Source: Nymphaea colorata
Lineage: Eukaryota > Streptophyta > Magnoliopsida > Nymphaeales > Nymphaeaceae
Assembly (NCBI RefSeq): GCF_008831285.2
Contig: NC_045139.1
Span: 16,660,354-16,724,353, forward strand
DNA length: 64,000 nt
Direction: 5' to 3'
In this document: positions 10,950-22,583 of the stretch, piece after piece
Position numbering within the stretch: the stretch's first letter is position 1
Layout: each line of letters begins with the position of its first letter
Made by a program: the position numbers and the translations under genes
The notes under the pieces: model-generated
The model's input: the letters and a program-made list of their open reading frames with translations, nothing else
What the model was told of the DNA's origin: nothing
Database searches by the model: none

Positions 10950-13447
10950 TTGCTTCCCACCTTTGCTTCCGCCTTGTTTTTGCAATAATATAATATCTGA
11001 TGCACAGGACGAGAAGAGAAATGTTGTGGGAAGAAACTATAAGGTTCTCTGGCATTGAGGAGTTCACCTGCTTAAGAGAATCATGGCGAAAAAGGTAGTC
11101 TTTTCCTCTTTGTAACTTACGCTTCCCCCAGTGTGATAGTAACATAAATTCATTCTTCCCTTGCTTCTATAGTTCTACTTGTAGCGCAATTTTGTTTTCT
11201 TATTTTTGAGTACAAGATATGATCGTAGGAAAATGTCTAGATGGAAATGTTTATATAATCTATATCATGATAGCTTTCGATTCATTCTTTTCATGGTTGC
11301 GAGATTATGTAAAGTAAATTTGCACTAGAATGGTCAACATTACCTGCATGGAAATGTTTCGCATGTGCATGCGTGTGCAGTGACTAGGTGCTTCTGGTGT
11401 ACCTATCCTATGATCGATGGTTATGTTTATTGAAAGGTGAACAAATGTCACAACTGTTCGGTTTCTTTTCTTTTTTTTAACGTTTCTATAGGAGAAACTG
11501 CCGTCAGCAGCATAAAACCCCCAAGGCCAATATCCTTACTCAGGTTCTTGCTTGCCTTGTGATCTGCATGGGGATATGATGCATCCTTTAGCTCGGTTGT
11601 CACTTTGCCACCCTTTACATATATCAAAGGAGTAACACGTAAGACCGTGACAGTGATAATGAGAATCGAACTTCAAACCCTTGAGTGTGAGCGGCTTTAT
11701 CACCTGAGCCCCTTGAGGTAGCAGTTGGTTACATTAAGTAGTTTCCTTCTCGAGTTGACAGTTTTGTTTTTCAGTATGATTGAATGGTTGAGAAGAGTGC
11801 ATATTATAATGCTCATATTCGATATTCGACAAATGCCAATCACGAGCTCATTGGGACTCCAAAATTAAAACCCACAAGACTGAACAGTTGTGACGTGTTC
11901 ACCTTTCAATGACCATTGCAATCGAATATCTTACAAACCGGTCTGGCTCATTGCAAATGTTTTTGACAACAAAAACAGTTATTTTCAGTAAAATATTTAT
12001 TAGCACGCCGGCTGTAGATTAAGCATTATATAAGTTGTGCTTTTATTTTGCTGGTTTTCCTTTTAGTACAAGGACTGTTGCTTTATGAAGCTTACTGGCA
12101 AAACATCCCTGCCTTGTAGTTTCACAAGTTTGTCATAATTATTTAATTTTTGAAACAATGTATGCTGCCATGGAGCCGACAAAATATAAAATAAAGATGC
12201 ACACAGTTCTTATAAACTATAAGGGTTTAATACGAAGAGATTTTTCCTTCAGTTTACAATATGAATTTTATAAAATGCAAACATAATATGTTGATTCATA
12301 GCATTTGACAAGTTCGATTAGTCAGTTTTGCAAAAGGTGAGCGGTAAATATGAATTTTATCTGCAAAGAAGATTATGAGGCAAATTCACCTTATTGCAAT
12401 ATTAACTTTCACGAAGAAGGGCAAACACAGTGTCGTCTTATCATATTATACTTGACAGCATTAACTTTATAGCCTTTTTTGAAAGATTAACAGACAGATA
12501 AGTACCACGTTAAAAAAAAAATGCAAATCATATACCAGTTTGTAATATGGTTGGTATGGATCATTTTGCAAAAATAATTACTGCGGATCTGAGCCGGTAC
12601 GGCGTTCACTTTGTTATGTTTAGTGACCCGAATCGGAACCCAATTAACGTTTGATGGAAGAATGATGGTCACATTGGCTTGGACATGCCATTGTCCTCCT
12701 CTGATCAAGGAAATCTCGGAAAACTTCTTTGTAAGATATTTATAAACGAGTTGCTATGATAGAAGTATTGAAACTTTGTAACTGCCCTTGAATTGAAAGA
12801 ATAATTGAGTCAAGTTACAAATAGAAAATCGAAAGTATAAACCATGGTAGTGAGAGCAAACTGACGGTCTCCATATTTAAGTTTCATACCAAATGTTCAA
12901 TTTTTCATTCGATGTTGGCAATGAAATTTACTGTCCGGAAGCGAAAAAAAATTCTTCTGCCAACTAAATTGTGTTGAACCGTATCTACTTGCAACCACAA
13001 CTGGATTCCCAAGATCGATCTTTTTCTATTATTTCATAAAATACCAAATAAGAAAATAATATTATTCTCATTATGGGGTAAGTCGGGTTACAGAGTAGAT
13101 CAAAATGTCTACAGCATCAACTGAAAATTTACCGCATGAAAGATCATCCAGAAAATTGAACGGTTGATTTTCACAATGAAGGTGCAGTCCCTCCATGGTG
13201 GAGACTTTGCATTTCAGAGTTGCATGAGCTCTACTTATCCATGTTATCCTTCCTGATCATAGTCCAAATTCAGCAGAACAATCACATATCAGCATACCAC
13301 AGTTGCAGAACTTGAAAATTCAAGACAACGAGCCCTTGGCATGATGACTCCTCCCTCTAGCAAACCCATTAAAGTATCACGATTTCTTTCTTGGTTTTTG
13401 CTCTAATCTTGTGAAAAAACAAACGCCAACATCCTCGGATACACACA
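10950..13447. other. Spacer between PRP40C and the PPR gene
   Basis: The first few hundred bases are probably the PRP40C 3' UTR. A candidate 3' UTR intron acceptor (GATGCACAG) is seen near 11008. A tRNA-promoter-like relic lies at 11640-11725. The rest is AT-rich with no coding frame that I trust. Confidence 0.5.
11640..11725 (-). repeat. tRNA-derived SINE-like relic
   Basis: Read on the minus strand, an A-box-like GGGCTCAGGTGAT (about 11699-11711) is followed by a B-box-like AGTTCGATTCTC (11661-11672). This is the internal Pol III promoter layout of tRNA-derived SINEs. No tail or target duplication was identified. Confidence 0.4.
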
Positions 13448-14704
13448 CTATGCAGAGGCCACGGCTGATGATCCTCCGTCATCCTCCGTGAAACCAAGAG
13501 CAACTTCAAGTTTCCTCCACGCATTCAGAAATGAATCTTGGTACTTCTTCTTCATCTGCGCGATCACCGATTTCGCGTCGGCTTCTCTCGATCCCTTCGT
13601 CAATGCTTCCACGAAGATCTTCATGGTTCCGAAATCAGGAATTCTATCCCTCCTAACGCTCTCTTTGTAGACCTTCATGGCGGACTCCAGATCACCACCC
13701 TTACACAAAAAGAACAACAATGTCCTAAACGTCGCCGCATTGGGGTGGCACCCTTTTCCCCTCATCTGCCTATAGACCTTCTTCCCCTCCTCATAGTTTC
13801 CACTCTTGCAGTAAGAGGTGAGAAGGAAATTGTAGCTAACGACGTTAGGCTTCAACCCAAGACGTTCCATTTCCTCAAGCAGCTTCAGAACCTCCTCTGG
13901 CTTGCCATTGTGGGCGACGTTCAATATTTTAGCGTTATACGCCGTGGAATCGATCAGAGAGCCTTCTTTTTTCCGCATCAAATCCCAAATTTTGTCGCCC
14001 ATTTTTTCGTTTCGCTTCTTGTAGAAGCCGTCGAGGATCGTCGTGTAGGTGACTCCGGTGACTTCTATCTCCTTCTCCTCCATCTCCTTCAGGAGATCGT
14101 AGGCCTTCTCCGGCTTGCCCTTTTCACATAAAGCCTTCGCGAGGACTCCGTACGATACTTTATCCGGCGAGATCTCCGGGTACCTTGAAGGAATGTCGTG
14201 AAAGAGATCCGGCACCTTGTCGAATCGCTTCGCCTGGACGCAGGCGGCGAGCAACGCGTTGAAGGCGGCAAGGGAGGGGCGGACCCCAAGCCCCTCGAGC
14301 TCGTCGAAAGACCGGACAGCGTGGTCGACCATACCGGCCTTGCCATACGATATGATAAGCCCCGACAGGAAGGCCTCTGGGTTCGCCGTCTGCGGGTGGT
14401 GCTTCTTCATCCCCTCCAGGAAGGCTTCGACATCAGAGGAGCGCCGGTACTTGGCGAGACGCCGGACGGCGATGTCGCGAGCGTGGCGGCCGGCGACGGA
14501 GGTAGTGGCAGTGAGGCTTTCGGCAAGAGGACTGACCAGGCGGACAATGGCATCGGGGTCCTGCTCGGACTTGATCTTGGTCCGGATCAATGACGCCGAA
14601 ATCGATTCAGACGGTGGTGGTGGCGGCGGCAGCGGCGCAGCCGCATGGGAGGAGAAATGGCGGTGGAAATTGAGGACGCAGCGGCGTCGGAGGAAGGAGG
14701 CCAT
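13448..14704 (-). CDS. Mitochondrial pentatricopeptide repeat protein (P-type)
   Basis: An intronless 418-residue ORF, the usual structure for plant PPR genes. The N-terminus (MASFLRRRCVLNFHRHFSSH) is Arg-rich and free of acidic residues, as expected for a mitochondrial presequence, and is followed by a Pro run. From about residue 105 there are tandem 35-residue helical repeats: AFNALLAACVQAKRFDKV, SYGVLAKALCEKGKPEKAY, TYTTILDGFYKKRN, SYNFLLTSYCKSGNYEEGK, TFRTLLFFLCKGGDLESAM. No E, DYW or SMR domain is seen. The overall text resembles the Arabidopsis At4g36680/At2g18520 pair. Some members of that group are mitoribosome-associated PPR proteins, so a ribosomal role is plausible, not shown. GC content is clearly higher than in the flanks. 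Confidence 0.9.
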   Translation of the reverse strand: MASFLRRRCVLNFHRHFSSHAAAPLPPPPPPSESISASLIRTKIKSEQDPDAIVRLVSPLAESLTATTSVAGRHARDIAVRRLAKYRRSSDVEAFLEGMKKHHPQTANPEAFLSGLIISYGKAGMVDHAVRSFDELEGLGVRPSLAAFNALLAACVQAKRFDKVPDLFHDIPSRYPEISPDKVSYGVLAKALCEKGKPEKAYDLLKEMEEKEIEVTGVTYTTILDGFYKKRNEKMGDKIWDLMRKKEGSLIDSTAYNAKILNVAHNGKPEEVLKLLEEMERLGLKPNVVSYNFLLTSYCKSGNYEEGKKVYRQMRGKGCHPNAATFRTLLFFLCKGGDLESAMKVYKESVRRDRIPDFGTMKIFVEALTKGSREADAKSVIAQMKKKYQDSFLNAWRKLEVALGFTEDDGGSSAVASA

Positions 14705-14781
14705 CTCCGGAGCAGAGGGAAGGAGAGAGAGGAAGACTGGCCCTTACTTTACTCTGCCATTTGAGAATGGGGCCTTGGACA

Positions 14782-14797
14782 TTAGGGTTTAGGGTTT
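14782..14797 (-). promoter_or_regulatory. Double telo-box upstream of the PPR gene
   Basis: TTAGGGTTTAGGGTTT on the plus strand is two overlapping AAACCCTAA telo-boxes on the gene strand, 78-93 bp upstream of the ATG. Telo-boxes are common in plant promoters of translation and ribosome genes, which fits a mitoribosome-type PPR. Confidence 0.6.
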
Positions 14798-17446
14798 AAG
14801 AGTTACACAATATTTTAGCTCCGTTCTCTCTTTCTTTGAAGCTCACCTCTTACCTCTTAACCTTTTTAGAGCCGAGTTCAGTTTAACTGTTGCGCGTTGT
14901 AGTTACACTTAATATATATACTTCAAACACGAATGAATATTCAAAATACATCTAATATATTTTCCATTTCTTATTTTTTTTTTCTCATTAAGATGTCAGC
15001 TCATGAACACCACCTGAAGAAAATATAAACTTGATTTAGAGTTTTCAACTTGAAATCTACCACCTGCTCTCGAGCATGTAATTATTTCTTGAAGCATTCT
15101 TATGTGCGTTGATTGTTTTTTAATGCGAAACATCTAATCTAATGCAATGCACTTGATGCAATAAAGCATGTAGTACTTGCAAGTTGCATCAAACATGTAA
15201 TGCCAACTTAGGAAACATATTGTGCCATCATGGTAAGTATTACAGCAATAGTTTTTAAGACTCCCAATATGACAATGCAACCTATCATCAACTTCCTGGT
15301 TCTAGCGATAGCGCTTGAAGACACTCAATGTGTTTCTTCTCCAACATCTCATAAACTTTCTCATTCTAAACTTAAGATTATTAGGTCTTGTTTGGCAATA
15401 GAAACAGTTTGTTAAAGACAAATTTTCTTAAATACTCCAAAAGGAAATTTTTATGGGCCAATTTGCTAATGGAATAGTTTGTAACTATTTTATGAATCTA
15501 AGTAAAGGTTGAGGTAGATTTATAAAACACTTTTTAAGATGTTTTATGAACCTATCCTAATCTTTAGGTCATATTGTTTTGTTTGCCAAACAGGTCAAAA
15601 CAGCTACTGGGCACAAAGTGGATTGTGACTTTGGATCCAATCCAATATACCCATCCAAATAGAATCAACTAAACCATAACTAAGTTGCTTGCGTCATTTT
15701 GGATTCGATTGCTCATGGAATTTAGGTTCCCAGTTCAACCTGAGCAAAGCCTGATACATTTACTTGTGTAAGAGTCGGATCTTAAACTAATTAGATCCGG
15801 TCTTATTTCAACAAATCAAATTCCAGTCCGAGACGAGTGCCAAATCCTATAGGTCAGATTCAAGTATGACTTATTGTGCAAGCCTGTTCATCCAATTTGG
15901 AGTCGGATTCGGTTCGGGTTTAAGTATCAAAACCTTGCCTCTCAAAATTATGGATCTGTTGTTGGATCCGGATTTGCAGAATAATGCTCGATACAAAATG
16001 GAAAGCCAGGACATTGGTACAAGTCGACATGATCCGATCCATTTTGGTGGCGAACAGTGGCGTCCTCGTGAACTATTCTCCGTTGACAGGTATTACAGTA
16101 ATCCGTCGGCCTCCAAGGCCGCGTTATTTCGCGTAAAAGGGCTACTCTCCTTCTTTCTTCTCCAGATCGCTCTCACGAACAATTACGGTTTTGTCCTCTC
16201 TGCGTATGCGCCGGAAGTCCTCCCTTTCGTCGCCGGAATTCATCGAGCGTTCGGGCTTCTCCGTCTTATTCCTCCGATATCTGAGACTCTGAGTCAGTTC
16301 AATCTCTACCGTCCTTTCGCATGTTCCGTCTCTACCTCCTCTCCCGTCCCCCCTCCTCTCTCTCGTTCTTTATATTTTCCTGTAAAAACTGAGCAACTCG
16401 GGTAGAGATGCGGTTTTAGGATTTTACTGCTTTCAATATATGGATCCTAGTCTCAGATTGGATTGTCTTGGGGGTTTTGTTGGTAGGTTTCCTTGGTCAT
16501 GTGCGCTTTTTGTTTGCGCCTTGTGGCAGGTTAGGGTTTACCTTCTCTTTGGTAGTGAAAATGTTGATTGAATTATGATGTCTGACACTAGTTGACAATG
16601 CCCCCTTATGTTTTTAATGTGTTTGAATTTGAGAGAAGAAACCATTTTTCTCAATGTTTTTGGACCAGTCAGTAGAAATCAATAGAAAGCTAAATTTCTT
16701 GTTATTGTAAGCAAGTAAGCATTGTTTAATGTGTAAATTTGTGGGCATTTATTCAACCTCATAAAACTTGCTTCGTCATTATCATCGATCCTGATTCAAG
16801 TCTCTAGCATCATGCGTTGGAATCGTCTTTTTTGCTCAAACTAGGGAGGTTATTGCGTCGAAATTCTCAGAGCTCTCAAAATTTCTGGATATCCCTCTAG
16901 ATTGTTGGTTTTGCATCTCATACCTGTATTATGAGGGCTTCAGATTAGTTCCTTGGTATGCAGCTCTTTAATAACTTCTCCATTGAACTGACAAATCACT
17001 TGATGTTGGCGTGCTAATCGGATACTGCATACGTTGAGCTTCGTTGCTCGATCAGATAAGTCGTGCATGTTTTATGGTTTTGCGTCGTAGTATTCGTCGC
17101 TTGATGTCCGTCAACGTTATTGCAGTAGAAGGGTTTCTGAAGATAACACAGAGCTGTCATGAGCCACCCACTAGGGAAAGAGTCTATGTTTGATTCTCAT
17201 GTGGTCGTGAAGAATTACACTTTATCACAATTGCCAATCTGTGCTTACCTATAATGCTGCAAAAATTTGTCTGAGCTGTTAACTGGATGCTGGTTAGGTT
17301 GAAACATGGGAACCGTTGCATGGCAGTGAAACATGATCTGTATAAATATCCATATATTTGTGTGTGTGTGTGTGCGCGCTTTTTTATGCTTATGGTTTTT
17401 CAGATTATTGGGGTAAAATATTTATATGCATTACAATTGTCAACAG
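14798..17446. other. Spacer and probable TAF15 leader region
   Basis: A MITE-like unit lies at 15385-15596. About 16050-16400 is GC-richer than its surroundings and probably holds the non-coding first exon of TAF15. The leader is spliced to an acceptor CAATTGTCAACAG at 17446. A TTAGGGTTT motif lies near 16531. A (TG)n run lies at about 17358-17373. No other gene was seen. Confidence 0.45.
15385..15596. repeat. MITE-like inverted-repeat unit
   Basis: GTCTTGTTTGGCAA (15385-15398) is matched at 12 of 14 positions by the reverse complement of TTGCCAAACAGGTC (15583-15596). The interior is AT-rich and non-coding. No convincing target duplication was found, so the class is open. Confidence 0.35.
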
Positions 17447-17487
17447 GTCGTCTCCAAATTTCATGACTCTGGAGAGACTCATATAAA

Positions 17488-20400
17488 ATGGCAGGCCATA
17501 TGGGAAAGGCAGCCCCCTCCACTGGTTCAGTTTATGTGTGTGACTTGCCGCCAGGGACCGATGAGAATATGCTGGCAGAGTTCTTTGGTACAATAGGTCT
17601 GCTGAAGGTATCATTCCATCTGGTTTGCTTATTAAAATTGATGATGGCAGCATGTCAATAATTACAGTACTGTTAAAGTATCTAATAATATAGGTCTCTT
17701 TGTTTCCAAAAAATCTTGCAGAAGGACAAAAGAACAGGTCGTCCCAAGATCTGGTTATACAAGGACAAAGTGACCAATGAGCCAAAAGGTGATGCTACGG
17801 TAACATATGAGGACCCACATGCAGCATTGGCAGCAGTTGAATGGTTTCATGACAAGGATTTCCATGGAAGTAGAATTGGTGTGTTTATAGCCGAGTCTAA
17901 AAGCAAGGAACCTGAGGTAGTTGTAAATGGAGTGGGTGCTGAGCTAGGGGAGGATGGTACAGATCCCAATGAAGGGGCTGGAAGAGGCAGAGGAAGGGGT
18001 GATGCTTCAGCCAAAGCATGGCAACAAGATGGAGATTGGATGTGTCCAAATACAAGGTCTGTGATGTGATATTGGTGAGCAGCCCTTTCTTTGACTTAAA
18101 GTTTTCTCTCTTCATGAAAAGTTTAATGGCTTTGTATATGAGATTTAATGTTCTTTTTTTTTTGTCTAACATTTGTTTTAAGCAGCTGTGGCAATGTAAA
18201 TTTTGCATTTCGTGGTGTCTGTAATCGTTGTGGAACTGCCCGTCCTGCTGGTAGCTCTGGCACAGGTACTGGAGGTGGTGGTCGTGGGAGGGGCCGAGGT
18301 GCCAGTGATGCAGGTGGCCGTGGTCGTACAGTTGGTGGTCCTACTGGACTTTTTGGTCCAAATGACTGGCCGTGCCCTATGTAAGCCCTTTCTTTCAATT
18401 TTCTGCCTTAAGGTTCATCCACTGGTTTTCCATTTTCCAAGGGATTGGAGAAAAGGAAAAATGAAAAAAAAAACACCAACCTGTTTCAGTCTATACTGTA
18501 ATTTGTTGCTCATTGTTCTCCCTCATATCACTATTGCCTCTTCCTGTATATCCTTGCACATAGCACGCTTCACACACATTTAAGGTGATTGCTAATACTA
18601 TTTTGCTCTTTCCCTTTTTGAGCCTTTTTTTTTATGGTTGAACTGTAATCCGTTAGTTGCTTTGACTTGTAACTTTCCATTAACCTGGTGAACGCATATT
18701 GCATTTCATGTGATAACGATGGTACGATTAATCAATCTCAAGTATTTTTACTAAAATTTGCTGACTTGCTGGGGCCCCTAAAGATGGAATTCTGAATATA
18801 TGTTGTGCATCTTTTTCTGTGTACTCTCTTATTATCTTCATAAAAAAATTTGACTTGCATATTATTTGAAGAAGGTTCAAAAGCTGATGGAAATTTGTTA
18901 ATGCATGTTTCTGACTGAAATGACTGCATAGAGGTGTGATTGCATTTGCCATTCTTAAAATAGTTGATGCTGTGTTGTACTACATGCATTAACATTTCTT
19001 TGACTTTATTATGAACATAGTTTTTTACTTGCTTAATCTGCTGCATATTCGTTTCTTATGCATCAGATTGCTTTTTTTCAGGTGTGGAAACATCAATTGG
19101 GCAAAACGCACGAAGTGCAATATCTGTAACACCAACAAGCCTGGCCATAATGAAGGTGGTGTTAGGTGAGGTTTAAGTAGTACACCGTTTTATATGAATG
19201 AATGTCCAAAATTAGTTTCTAGATCTGGTCATTGGAAAAAAATAATTGTGCTTCTAAATGTAACTCCATAAATCGCTACTGTTAGTATCCCAAAACTATT
19301 GTAGTGGACTTGTCATAATATGTACAACAGTTTGTTGCCCAGTTGTAGAAGGTTGTCCCATCTGTGCCATCTATGCAGCAAGATCTGAGAAAACAATTGC
19401 TGGCATTGCATAAGGAAAGGATGGCAGGATTTGATGCATTAAACTGTATTTCTCAACTTCTTATTGATGAAGAGGGGAAAAAAAAATCTTGGAGTAGTCA
19501 TCCTGTCATCACCTTTACACATCTTATTTTCTACCTTTGCTAAGCAATCAAATATTTCTTTGTCACCAGAGGAGGACGTGGAGGAGGTTACAAGGAATTA
19601 GATGAAGAAGAAATTGAGGAAACAAAACGAAGGCGTAGAGAGGCTGAAGAAGTATGTCTTTCCCTTAGCATGTGCAGCACATTAGAAGTGGGCATGTTAC
19701 TGATCTTATTTTCTTTTCAGGATGATGGTGAGATGTATGATGAGTTTGGGAATCTCAAGAAGAAGTTCCGTGCCAAGACACAACAAGCAGAGACCACACA
19801 ATCACTTCCAGGTTCAGGACGGGCTGGATGGGATGTCGAGGAGCTAGGTATGCCAGAACAGGATACAGAACAATTGCAATTTACATGTTTTATGAGTGAT
19901 AACAATATTAGCTGATTTACTAAATCTGCTCTTTTATTGTGATTTTCGACAACCGATAGAATTTTGAAGAAAAAATGAGATTTTCAGGAAAAATTATTAA
20001 TTTGAAAAGATCATGTTCTTCTTGTGATATCATCCTGATAAATGCAATTCCTTTGGCTTTTTAGTCATTTATAATTTGTTTATAATTTTCAAGATAAGAA
20101 CAACATTTTTCTTGGTGTCTTTGCATCATCTGTATTTTTTATTTTTCGTATCTGGTATATATGCCAATATTTCTTTTCTTTTCCCTCAAAAAACTAAAAG
20201 GCTGTAAAAACTCCTGAGGTTTTGCCTCTCTAAGAGTTTCTTTCGGAAATGATGCTTCTGATATAGTTCTTCATTTAAATATTATAGTCTTCTTGAGCAG
20301 ATTGCGTAAGGCATTGATGAAACCACTGCTTTTCGAAAAAAAGGAGCAAAAAACAATTGTTTATGTAATAGCTGCTTGAGAAAGAACACAAGTTCACTCG

Positions 20401-21189
20401 ACTTGAAATAGTGAACAACCAGCTTGCAAGGAGGGAGCATGTATTGTAGGTTTTAGTTACAAACTAAAAATCTGTTTGGAAGTTGTATTTACCAATCTGT
20501 AGCTACTAATTAGCATGGGTTACATGTCAAGCAGTTTGTAAAGAAGAATGATGGCAGAGACAAACGTTATAAAAAGAAAATAAGGATATTGAAATTCATC
20601 TGATTTGGGTGGGCATTTGATTAGATAACAGAGCTTTTAAAAGCTTAACGAGAGAGTGCAAAATTGATGGTAGAACAGTGTTTAAAATAGATTCGGTCTT
20701 GCATCTTGTTTCCCAAATGATTATGGAGTTGTTCCGTTTTGTTCATTACTGTTGGTGACTCTTGGGTTCAGAATGGAACTATTTGTGAGAGAAAAGGTCT
20801 CCTATACCATCGTAGATTTCTCAATTTTTTTTCTTGTTCATATTCCTTTGGAAAGTACACAGTCTTATTGTAATGAAGATTATATTACTTAAAACGTCTT
20901 CTTTGCGGTTGTGATGTTGCTAGGCATGGTGGAAAGGAATAGTAAAGAGAGAGGCAAAGATAGAGGAAGGGACCATAGTGAAAGGGAGAGCAGCAGAAGC
21001 AGAGAAAGAGATGCATACAATCATGAGAAGGATCGTCGAAGGAGCTGGAGTCGAGAAAGAGACCGGGAGCGTGAGAAGGACAGAGGCAGGGATAGAGATC
21101 GTGATTATGACCGTGGGAGAGACAGAGGTTACGAGTATGATATTGACAGAGTACGAGAACATGGGAGAGATCGGGACCGCTATCGGTGA
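17488..21189 (+). CDS. TAF15: TAF15-like RNA-binding protein (RRM, two RanBP2 zinc fingers)
   Basis: A plant relative of the FET/TAF15 proteins, nuclear RNA-binding factors linked to TFIID. Exons: 17488-17607, 17722-18056, 18186-18380, 19082-19165, 19570-19651, 19721-19847, 20924-21189; 402 residues. An RRM spans residues 10-92 (VYVCDLP near the start, GDATVTYEDPHAA later). RanBP2-type finger 1 is GDWMCPNTSCGNVNFAF with CNRC. Finger 2 is DWPCPMCGNINWAKRTKCNIC. RG-rich linkers lie between and after them. The last exon is an Arg/Asp/Glu/Ser-rich tail (RDRDRDYDRGRDRG). Several codons are split across introns (for example AT|G before finger 2), which supports the joins. The first ATG follows an untranslated spliced leader. 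Domain order matches Arabidopsis TAF15 rather than TAF15b. Confidence 0.92.
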
Positions 21190-22583
21190 AATGGCTCATC
21201 TTGCTCTTTGTGCAAGTGATCTAGCCTCTTTCCTTGGTGCTGAGCTGCAGGTTGTTAGAGAACTTATTCAATAGGTGAGTTATGCCTTTTGATGTTTCTG
21301 GCTTTTCTGGTGAATATGTTGTTGGAAGTTGAAGAGGAACTTACAACCAGAAGTTTTTCAATTTTCTCCTTATTTATGAGAACTTGTCTAAGCGAGAGGC
21401 ACCATAGTTTTGCTTGGTATTTTGAGATATGTGATTCATTTTCGTGGATAATATCCGAGCTATGTGATTTGGATTATGGAAAGTTGCCAATGCATTTTGG
21501 TTCTTCTGGTCTTTTGGGAATTAAATTGTTGATCGTATAATGAATTATGGTCATCTCAGCATTGTAAGTGCTATCTGGGTATCTTGGTCACTTTTGATGG
21601 CAAATCTGCTACGGTACTTTCCTCTTTTTGGGCTGGTTTAGTGATGTTCGTAAGTTCCTGTGGTTTCATATTTGGTATAACTTGAAAAGCTGTGAAGCTT
21701 CTTGCTTTTCTTCTGATGTTGCCATCAGCTACTACTTGGTAGATTAGATAGTTCGTTTCCTTAGGTATGACCTGCGGAAACTTGCAGGAATTGGTGTGAT
21801 CTCCGTACACACGGTGTCTGTGCAAAAGGTTGGATTATTTGGCATGCTTTGCATCTTTCTCAAAGGAAACTGTCTAAAATATTTGAAAACTTTCGTTTTT
21901 TTTGGTTAAGAAGCAAAAACCTACACGTGACTAAAAATCTTGATTGCATCTTAATTATATGGAAATAAGAAATCTGGTTGATATTTTGAGACAACGGTTG
22001 ATAAATAACCGTACGCAACCTAGAGGATCAAAGGGTCAAGCAACTTCATAAAACTGAATTAGTTGTTGCCTAGTTGCTTGCTTATGCGAACTTTTATTGC
22101 ATGGATGATCATTCAGAATTTTTTATCGTACGACTTAATATTGCGTTTCATATGTCAATTCTTCCATCAAACTAAACTCCTTCTGGCTTTTTAAATTCTT
22201 AATTTTCCTTCAACTCTCCTTCTTCCTTTCTCCTTAAACATATTATTTTCTAACTACCCAGATGTATTTAGTTGGCCAACTCAGCACGTGCCGTAGGCTT
22301 CGATCCTTCTCAATGAAATCTCTCAAAAAATATTGAAACTTCTCCGTGGACTACATCCAAAGATTTGTTACTATGGATTAATCACAGTCATCTAAGATTT
22401 TAACACAAAATTTTACATTGATTACGCGAGGCTGTAAAAGTACTACTATGTCAGGGAAGCCTAAGACACTATGTTGCTTAGGAGCCACTCCTATTGGCAA
22501 CTAGCTCATACAATAGCGGCCAATTATTTCCTTCAGAACTGTTTTCATACTGATGAACAGACCATACAATAAGAACCAAATGT
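21190..22583. other. Convergent spacer between TAF15 and the SSL gene
   Basis: The first part is presumably the TAF15 3' UTR. The rest is AT-rich with no supported gene, RNA or repeat. Confidence 0.5.

Noticed and set aside
12487..12708. 73-residue minus-strand frame in the PRP40C-PPR spacer
   Set aside because: Short, no recognisable motif, no splice partners and AT-rich surroundings.
14198..14792. Plus-strand frames of 131 and 191 residues opposite the PPR gene
   Set aside because: GC-rich antisense shadows; the minus-strand PPR repeats are clear.
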